Origin: Rhineura floridana
Taxonomy: Eukaryota > Chordata > Lepidosauria > Squamata > Rhineuridae
Direction: 5' to 3'
NCBI RefSeq assembly: GCF_030035675.1
Contig: NC_084480.1
Coordinates: 14,217,263 to 14,281,262, forward strand
DNA length: 64,000 nt
The notes under the pieces were generated by a model. The model saw nothing but the letters and a program-made list of their open reading frames with translations, made no database searches and was not told where the DNA came from. Made by a program: the position numbers and the translations under genes. Below are positions 57,740 through 64,000 of this stretch, in pieces; position 1 is the first letter of the stretch; the number at the start of each line of letters is the position of its first letter.

Positions 57740-57855
57740 GTGCACTGTCCTCCAGATGTTTTCGACTACACTTCCCATCAGCCCTAGCCATGCTGCCTCG
57801 GACTGCTGGGAGCTGTAATCCAGAACTTCTGAGGGGCACCAGAGTAGGGAAGGCT
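57740..57855. mobile_element. Foldback hAT MITE, worn
   Basis: 'gtcctccagatgttttcgac' and 'tacacttcccatcagcccta' against 'tgctgggagctgtaatccag'. Confidence 0.6.
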
Positions 57856-58119
57856 GGTTTAAATTTTGAAACATTGTTAGTGCCTTTTCACACATTACAT
57901 TTCTTAGGTGTACACTTAAGATGTTTTAAATATATACCTCACAGTATAACGTGTGAATGCGATACACATGCTCACAAACACACACATTACAGAAGTACAC
58001 TTGTCAGAAAGCCCCGGTTGGCTGTGGTTGCCTGTTGAGTGTACACCTGGAAAAAACCCAGGTAATGTGTGAAGCAGCCGTTTCCTTCCCAATGTTTTAC
58101 TAATGTGCATTTGAAAAAC

Positions 58120-58785
58120 CCTGCATGTTGCCAATAATTTAATCAAAATAATCAGTTAATACTGCTTAATAAATACATAAAAGTGTCTTTTCAAACAAAA
58201 ATCTAGAACTTCCACAAAAGTTAAGGGTGATTGTCCCTTGATTATCTAAGGCAAATCTGTTTTACATGTATTTTTTTCCTTTTTTCCTCTTTACATAAAG
58301 CAATCACATAAAAATAGTTATAAATAGAAAAATTCCAAAGGATCTCCCACGTCTCCTGACAACATCCCGTCCCAACAACAGGAAACATAACAAAAAAAAT
58401 GTCCCTTTTTCTTCAAGTTCTTGTAGATTATACAGTACTCAGAATCTTTGGATATTTTACAAGGACTCCAAATCGTAGGATCCCCCCCTCAAAAAGCACC
58501 CACCCAAATAACCCCCCAAAACCTGAAGGAAGCCATGATATGCAAAACAGTAGCTCAGAAAGACGTCTGTACATTTAAAAACAAAAATAGTCTGATGCTG
58601 TTCTTGAAAGGTCCTGTTCTTCCCCACACTGATGCAAAGAAGCGATGTCTTTTGGTGGATTTTGAAGTCAGGCATGTTGTGGGGGTGACTTAATTTTCCA
58701 CACAGTCTTTCAGGAAGAAAAAAAAGTCTTTGATCCTTATAAGGTCCCTTCATCAGAGGGAGCAAAGCAGTGCTGTAGGAGACCT
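58120..58785 (-). other. ZBTB7C: Candidate distal 3' UTR of ZBTB7C
   Basis: Unique, repeat-free block on the strand of ZBTB7C, about 2.5-3.1 kb beyond its stop codon. Read on the minus strand it has the look of a vertebrate 3' UTR end: long T and A runs, 'tttctatttataactatttt', 'gtacagacgtctttctgagc', and an ATTAAA-type polyadenylation signal at 58,138-58,143 (TTTAAT on the plus strand). The stretch between it and the stop is filled with SINE and L2 copies, so if it is UTR, the UTR has been lengthened by insertions, or the real end lies closer to the stop and this is only a conserved non-coding block. No frame has coding character. Confidence 0.35.
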
Positions 58786-58789
58786 ATGG

Positions 58790-59340
58790 ACAGAAAAAGA
58801 ATCATCAGGGCGATTTCACTTGCGGGAAAGCATCACTTGCAAAAACCATGGCCCCATACGCCACTATTATTGGGAGGAAGGCTGAACTCAGAAAGGGGTG
58901 ATTCAAGCTTCCTGGTAACCTCCCAGCTGGATTACTGTAATGCACTGTTGATGGAGTGGCCCTTAAAGATGACCTGAAAGCTTCAGTGAGTCAAGAATTT
59001 GAATGCCAAAATTTTGACTGGTACATATTACACATGTCTTGGAAGAAGTACATCGGCTGTTTATTTGCTTCCAAGTCCAATTTAAGGACCTGGTGCTTAC
59101 CTTTAAAGTCCTGAACAGCCTGCAACCCCGATACCTGTTGGAAAACTTTCTTCCTAACCTAGCCTGCCCATTTCATAAGACCATCTGGAGAGGCCCTTCT
59201 CCAGCTACCTTCTTTATGAGAGGGTGTTTTCAGTAGTAGAATGCATTCCCCACCCTAAAGGGACACATCAGGTGCCAATGTAGCATGGTGCCCAGGCATT
59301 TTCGATTATTATGAATATTAATATTTTAGTCAGAACTGGT
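58790..59340 (+). mobile_element. Old L2 3' part, plus strand
   Basis: Frame pieces TSQLDYCNALLMEWPLK (58,910-58,975) and FQVQFKDLVLTFKVLNSLQP (59,060-59,125) are the L2 C-terminal region. Frames are broken; the 3' UTR goes to about 59,340. Confidence 0.7.
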
Positions 59341-59432
59341 TTTATCTGCTCTTTAGCTTTGTGTTTCTAGTTGCCTTCTGTCTTGTTTATTATTGCTGTT
59401 TGTTCCCCATATCATATTTCTATGTATTTATA

Positions 59433-59690
59433 GAGAGCTAGTGTGGTGTAGCACTGGTCTATGACCTGGGAGACCAGGGTTCGAATTTTGACTCGGCCAT
59501 GAAGCTCACTGGGTGACCTTGGGCCAGTTACTGCCTCTCAATCAAACCTACCTCACAGGGTTGTTGTGAGGATAAAATAGAGAGGGGGAGAAACATGTGT
59601 GCCACCTTGAGCTTCTTGGAGGAAAAGCTGATTATTATTATTATTATTGTTGTTGTTGTTGTTGTTGTTGTTACTGTTATTCATACATTT
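59433..59690 (+). mobile_element. tRNA SINE, family B, with (TTA)n(TTG)n tail
   Basis: Head 'gagctagtgtggtgtagcac', box B 'gggttcgaatt', middle 'catgaagctcactgggtgac', 'cctcacagggttgttgtgag', end 'ttggaggaaaagctg' then triplet array from 59,632. Confidence 0.82.
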
Positions 59691-59759
59691 GTATAACCTT
59701 CTGATAAATGGCAGTTGAGAAGTATTTTTAATACATCAATAAATAAGAGAGCCATAAAA

Positions 59760-60300
59760 AAAGTTCCTATGAAACTCAAAACTGGCCCCTTGTTCATTTC
59801 AGATTGCACCACTGTGCTATTAAAATAGGAGCTACACGATCTCACCTGTATTCAAAACTCTGCTGCCAAAATCCCTCTAGGTGTGACCTTGGCTCCCACA
59901 TCTTTCCTGTTCTGACCACCCCCCAAAGGCCCCTCCCTGCTCTCTTCAGCCCCTCCCTTGCTATGCCTTATGCCTGGAACTCCTTTCCAGAAATGCTGCA
60001 GGGTGCCACCTCTCTTTTCCTTCAAATTCCTCCTCAAAGCCCACCTTTCCTGCCAGCCTCTGGATGCTCCCCATCAGCCCTGCATTGCCTTCCATGGGGT
60101 GCAAACAGGCGTGGCCTGTGTGGTGGGGCATCTCTTGTGGTGGGGCACCTCCAGGCACCAGCGTCACTGCAGCTTAATGGGGCAGATTCACCCAACGCCA
60201 CACGCAACTACTGGATATGGATTCGAATGTGCATCCTCATCCACATTCTGCTGCAGCTGGTCACACAGGAGATACCGTTGTATGTTGGGTCCAAATAGAG
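59760..60300 (+). other. Unassigned; possible very old LINE C-terminal coding
   Basis: A plus frame reads LAMPYAWNSFPEMLQGATSL, reminiscent of the 'WNSLP' segment near the end of L2-like proteins. The rest does not match. I do not call it a gene. Confidence 0.3.
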
Positions 60301-60404
60301 CAGTGTTGGGGCAACGAGAAACAGAGGAGGGAAGAGGAAAGGATCAGAGGAAGCTGTTTGCTCAGAACTGGCCACAGACATTTTTGGGCGAAATCAAAGT
60401 GGTG

Positions 60405-61060
60405 CACCTAGGGATGGATGAATCCGCCTATTTCATTTTCTCTCAGTTTCTCATTTTTCCCATCTTAAATTTGGTTTTTCACATTTCCACATCCGTTGGC
60501 TTTTTTTAAAAAAAATGCTCTTGAAAACTCATCAGCATTTTAGCATGAATTTCTCCTAATGTACAATTTTTGTCTGCAATTTTCCCTAGTAATCACATCG
60601 AGAGCCAGTGTGGTGTAGTGGTTAAGGTGTTGGACTACGACCTGGGAGACCAGGGTTCGAATCCCCACACGGCCATGAAGCTCACTGGGTGACCTTGGGC
60701 CAGTCACTGCCTCTCGGCCTCATGAAAACCCTTCTCATAGGGTCGCCATAAGTCGGAATTGACTTGAAGGCAGGACATTTACATTTTAATCACATTATTG
60801 CAAAGCAATTTCCCCAAACATGCTGCATATTTGTATGTTATTGTCACTGACATATTCATTTTTATGCACACTTTCATTTTGGTATCTGCATTTTTGTACA
60901 CACTCCATGGCTGGAGAACTGTGTTGCAAAGTGAGGAGAGGTGCACATTTCAACAAATGGCTATGATTCGGTTTTCACAGTGTTCCAGAAAGTGCAAGTT
61001 AGGGAAGTTCACTTTCAAATGTGAACTGAATCAGATTTCTTTCCTGCCCCTAGGTGTATC
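60405..61060. repeat. Unclassified repeat with inverted ends, carrying a Sauria SINE
   Basis: Left end 'cacctagggatggatgaatc' and right end 'gcccctaggtg' are inverted around CCTAGG. Internal A/T-rich phrases such as 'tctcctaatgtacaattttt' and 'ggctggagaactgtgttgca' look like an interspersed repeat. No frame. Confidence 0.45.
60599..60786 (+). mobile_element. Sauria SINE with 9-bp target repeat
   Basis: Target repeat taatcacat at 60,590-60,598 and 60,787-60,795. Head 'gccagtgtggtgtagtggtt', box B 'gggttcgaatccc', middle 'catgaagctcactgggtgac', tail 'atagggtcgccataagtcgg' and 'gacttgaaggcag'. About 40 bp of the usual tail front are missing between 'gcctctcggcct' and 'catgaaaaccc'. This well-kept copy is good evidence for a squamate genome. 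Confidence 0.92.
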
Positions 61061-61281
61061 CCTCTGTTACATAACAACAACAATAGCAAGGCAAGTGCAC
61101 ATTTCTCATTTTTGCTTGTCCTTGAAGTTGGTTGTTGTTGTTAATGGACAAATTGGCCCCTTTTATAGCACCCCAAGCCTGCTGCCTGAACAGGCTGCCT
61201 CACCCAACCTCATACCAGGGCTGGCCCCGGTAAATGTGAAATGGAACATACCAAAACCATCCATTGGATAGAAGATGGCGC

Positions 61282-61918
61282 TTAATTGCTAGCTTCAGAA
61301 ATGGGGGCGAGGTGGTTGAGTCCTGCCAGTCCATTGAACCCTGCACCCCAGGGGTCTGGAAGAGAGAAATACGGCCGTGCAGAGAGGCTGTCGTTGTGGC
61401 CCAGCGCAAAGGCAAAGATGCTGCCGTTCCGCTCCATGTCCAGGTGTGTCCTCCCAAACAGCTTCATTTGCGTTTCCTCAAACTGGCTCTCTAGCTCTTG
61501 CAAATTCAGAGAGCTCTTGGCCCCGTCCATAAAATGTTTCGTGCTGGGGCCTGGAAGGCACATCGCTGCGCTGCTGAGGTGGCTGCTCATCTCTTCTAGT
61601 GCCGGAGGCATCATGAAGCTTTTGTCATCTGGCTGGCCGTTCTGTGCAAATAACAAGCTTGCTGCTCTCCAGGTGGCCGGCTTGCGCCCCCTCCTAGGTC
61701 GGGAGATCCGACAGCTCTGGCGCTTGATATGGCGGTGCAGGTGATCCGAGCGGGTGAAGCTCTTGTAGCAGAACTTGCACTGGTAAGGACGGATGCCCGT
61801 GTGGATGCGCATGTGGTTCTTTAGGTCATAGTTGTGGACGAATTTGGCGTTGCAGTGGATGCAGAGGTAGGGCCTTTCTCCGGTGTGCTTCCGCATGTGG
61901 ATCTTCAGCTTGTCTTGC
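61282..61918 (-). CDS. ZBTB7C: ZBTB7C last coding exon (zinc fingers and C-terminus)
   Basis: ZBTB7C is a nuclear BTB/POZ zinc-finger transcriptional regulator of the ZBTB7 (POK) group. This exon starts after a good acceptor on the minus strand (pyrimidine tract, TTGCAG at 61,924-61,919; first exon base 61,918) in phase with [12 protein letters not shown], the end of finger 2. It holds 211 complete codons and TAA at 61,284-61,282. Finger 3 is [19 protein letters not shown] plus MRIH (C2H2); finger 4 is [19 protein letters not shown] followed by IKRQSC, so its last ligand is Cys (C2HC), as in the ZBTB7 family. A basic RPRRGRK stretch follows and then the family tail with [28 protein letters not shown] and [17 protein letters not shown], ending SEASN. 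ZBTB7A and ZBTB7B share the fingers but, as I recall, not this tail. The BTB exon is outside the window to the right. No damage is seen. Confidence 0.9.
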
Positions 61919-62674
61919 CTGCAAGAGGGAGAAGCAACAGTCTGTTACCGCAAAACACCAAAGAATCTTGTAGCACACTAAAGGCTAACAAGTGTACTGT
62001 GTGACTAGGTTCCATGGGCCAGAGAGTCCACTTTGTCAGATGCAAGAGGGCTCTGGTGCAGAAACATTAATACCACAATTAAACTGTTAGACCGGGAGCT
62101 GTTTAGTGCCACAATACCCAACTTTCTGTCAGTGTGCACCATTATAGCAAAACTGCTGTAAGTATATATTTTAGGGTCAGTTTACATACTGCAGTGGCCC
62201 TTTCTCCCCGAGAAAGCAAGGGGGCCACCGTTGGACTTGTGGTCAAACCATCCTCACATGGAGCCGCTGTTTGAATAAACCAGCATCTCCAAGTGGGTGC
62301 TGCTCACATGGTTACAAGATTTCTGCCATGGGGACAGTGCCACAACAATGGATTGGGAGCTACTATGTTATGTGCAAAGGCACATTCATGCACCTTAAAG
62401 CATCTCTAACAGATGACTAGCCAACCTTCAGAATCCCTGGGCAGTTTAATCACACCAAGGACAAGAGAGCTTCGGCTATGGGGTGGTATACAAATACAAT
62501 AAATAAAAATAAATAAATAAGGACAATACTTATTTATCCTTACTTAATGTTCTTAATTTATTCAGCAGCAAAGAATTTCATTGTAATCGCCATAAAATGT
62601 GGGCTACATCTTCAAATTGACACAGCCTTTCTTCAAGATGGGCGCTAATGTGTGCAAACAAACCACTGACAGTA

Positions 62675-62860
62675 AGGGCGGTTTGGCAATGGAACCGACT
62701 GCCTAGGGAGGTGGTGGGATCCCCTTCGCTGGATGTCTTCAAGCAGAGGCTGGACAGCGATCTGCGGGAGATGCTCTAGCTGTGGATTTCCTGCTGTGAG
62801 CAGGGGGTTGGACTCGATGGCCTACAAGGCCCCTTCCAACTCTATGACTCTATGATTCAC
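62675..62860 (+). mobile_element. CR1 3' end, plus strand
   Basis: 'atggaaccgactgcctaggg', 'ggatgtcttcaagcagaggc', 'gggttggactcgatggccta' and a terminus of 'ctctatgactctatgattc' octamer-like repeats. Only the last 185 bp of the element. Confidence 0.85.
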
Positions 62861-63537
62861 TGGGATTAGGGAACAGTCCTTGCAGCAACTGGATCAGGGA
62901 AATGGAGTTGTTTTTTGTATCCCGAGGACAGGCCACAGCAAAGAGCTAAAGAGATTGTGGGCACCTTCTGTTTCTCATGGTAAGCTACAGGTGCAAGTCA
63001 AACAATGATACATGGAAACCATCTTTGATGCTGCAACTGGAGCTCTCTATGTGCAAAGATTAACACACAAAGAACCAAGCAAGCAGGGAGCTCCTGGAGC
63101 CAGCAGGTGGCAGCACAAATCCACATCACAGGAATACCTCTGGGCCCACCGAGGAATCGCCTGTTCCATAGTGCTGCATGTGGAGAAAGAGATGTGCCAA
63201 AAAGTGCCCAAGGCTGGGAAAAAGCTGGGGCTGCTAGAAAGCTTTGGCAAAGCGGGAAATAAATGCAAGCTGAAAGCATCGTGTACATGTACAGGACTTT
63301 TAACTGATTCATAAAACCACTCATTGATAGCACCATCAAAAGTCACATTCAGAAAACAAGTCCAACATGCATCACGAATCAGTAGGTCAGCTTCATACAC
63401 CAAATATCTTTGCTTCAGGCAATGCCCCAGAAGTTGAGGCGTTGTGAAGGGTGTGTGTGTAAGACGACTTCCACAAAAAGTGGGGCCCATGGAACGGCAG
63501 TGTCCATGTTTCTGTGGCAGCAGCTATTTTACCACCC

Positions 63538-63559
63538 CACACACACACACACACACACA
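63538..63559 (+). repeat. (AC)n microsatellite
   Basis: Eleven perfect AC units. Confidence 0.95.
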
Positions 63560-64000
63560 TGGCAATGGCCCAGAATGACTCACCGTCTGGGGCAATTTTT
63601 GAAACAAAGATGGCAAGTCACCCATTGCCAATAGTTAATTCCTTGGTTTGCTTTTTTCAAAAAACGCCCCAAGGTAGGCGTCAACCGTGGGCCACGTGAG
63701 GCCTCAGCAGTTGTCCAGGGATGCCTGAGTGACCTTGGTGAGCCGCTGCCGGTCTGAGCAGACTGTATCAGGCCGGCTTAGTGTGTTTACTGCAGAAGGC
63801 AATCTGTGCTTTGAAACTATGACTCTCTGGGATGTAAAACGTCAGTTTCTTCTCATGGTTTGGTAGAGAATTCTTGTCATCTTTCCCCTTTTCCTTCTTC
63901 CATCTTACTAAACGCCCAACTGGAATTTGTGCAGCAGACCTTGCCATCCACCTAGCTGTGGGCAGATGTTCAACTGCATCCGTCCTGATGAGACAGAGGA

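Larger units (their letters stand above)
61919..64000 (-). other. ZBTB7C: Last intron of ZBTB7C
   Basis: Lies upstream of the last exon. No BTB-domain coding or finger 1-2 coding is visible here, so the previous exon lies outside. Frames of 100-147 codons near 63,000-63,490 on both strands have no known domain. The intron includes the CR1 end at 62,675 and an (AC)n. Confidence 0.75.

Noticed and set aside
59804-60509. 164- and 183-codon plus-strand frames near 60 kb as a host gene
   Set aside because: No domain, they overlap in different frames, and part resembles an old LINE C-terminus. They also lie on the strand opposite to ZBTB7C in its downstream flank.
61282-61918. First thought of ZBTB8A/ZBTB8B for the zinc-finger exon
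   Set aside because: The order [29 protein letters not shown] plus C2HC last finger and RRGRK tail is that of the ZBTB7 family, and the C-terminal tail fits ZBTB7C.

Overview
The window comes from a squamate reptile, most likely a lizard; I cannot name the genus. The evidence is the repeat content: Sauria-type tRNA SINEs that end in the BovB tail, a long BovB (RTE) LINE, CR1 elements of the squamate/L3 type with 3' ends in ttcttatg repeats, several L2 subfamilies, a Penelope-like element, foldback hAT MITEs and long tetranucleotide arrays. Nothing prokaryotic is present.

Only one host coding exon can be defended: the last coding exon of ZBTB7C on the minus strand at 61,282-61,918 (end of finger 2, fingers 3 and 4, basic tail, conserved C-terminus, TAA). 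The rest of that gene lies to the right, outside the window; 61,919-64,000 is its last intron. A block at about 58.1-58.8 kb looks like distal 3' UTR. The second host landmark is a CpG island at about 18.5-19.75 kb with a cluster of CCAAT boxes, five of six of them on the minus strand. In mammals SMAD2 lies directly downstream of ZBTB7C in the same orientation, so the simplest reading is that this island is the SMAD2 promoter, that 1-18.5 kb is the first intron of SMAD2, and that 20-58 kb is the intergenic stretch. This rests on recalled gene order; no SMAD2 coding exon is visible.

Layout: 1-18.5 kb is mostly unique intron-like sequence carrying one young, nearly full-length CR1 (4.3-8.5 kb), an old CR1 split by a hAT MITE (2.5-3.8 kb) and a 1.3-kb L2 (9.6-10.9 kb). 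The CpG island follows at 18.5-19.75 kb. From 20 to 58 kb the sequence is an insertion sink with several nests: a CR1 inside an older CR1 (21.6-24.2 kb); L1 carrying BovB carrying L2 (31.3-35.9 kb); a hAT element carrying an L2 that carries another L2, plus a second hAT (42.3-45.1 kb); an L2 in a CR1 (52.3-53.0 kb); and a MITE in a SINE (53.8-54.1 kb). Fossil LTR pieces (36.9-38.7, 40.7-41.1, 51.0-51.5 kb) and a Penelope-like fragment with inverted terminal repeats (50.5-50.9 kb) are also there. The right end, 58-64 kb, is the 3' part of ZBTB7C with SINE and L2 insertions in its presumed UTR or flank.

I found no new multi-gene system. The most unusual items are the hAT foldback element with a perfect 8-bp target duplication, the Penelope-like fragment with a hammerhead-like motif in its arms, a 380-bp tRNA-headed SINE family with a BovB tail, and a 397-codon chimeric frame made by one L2 landing inside another.
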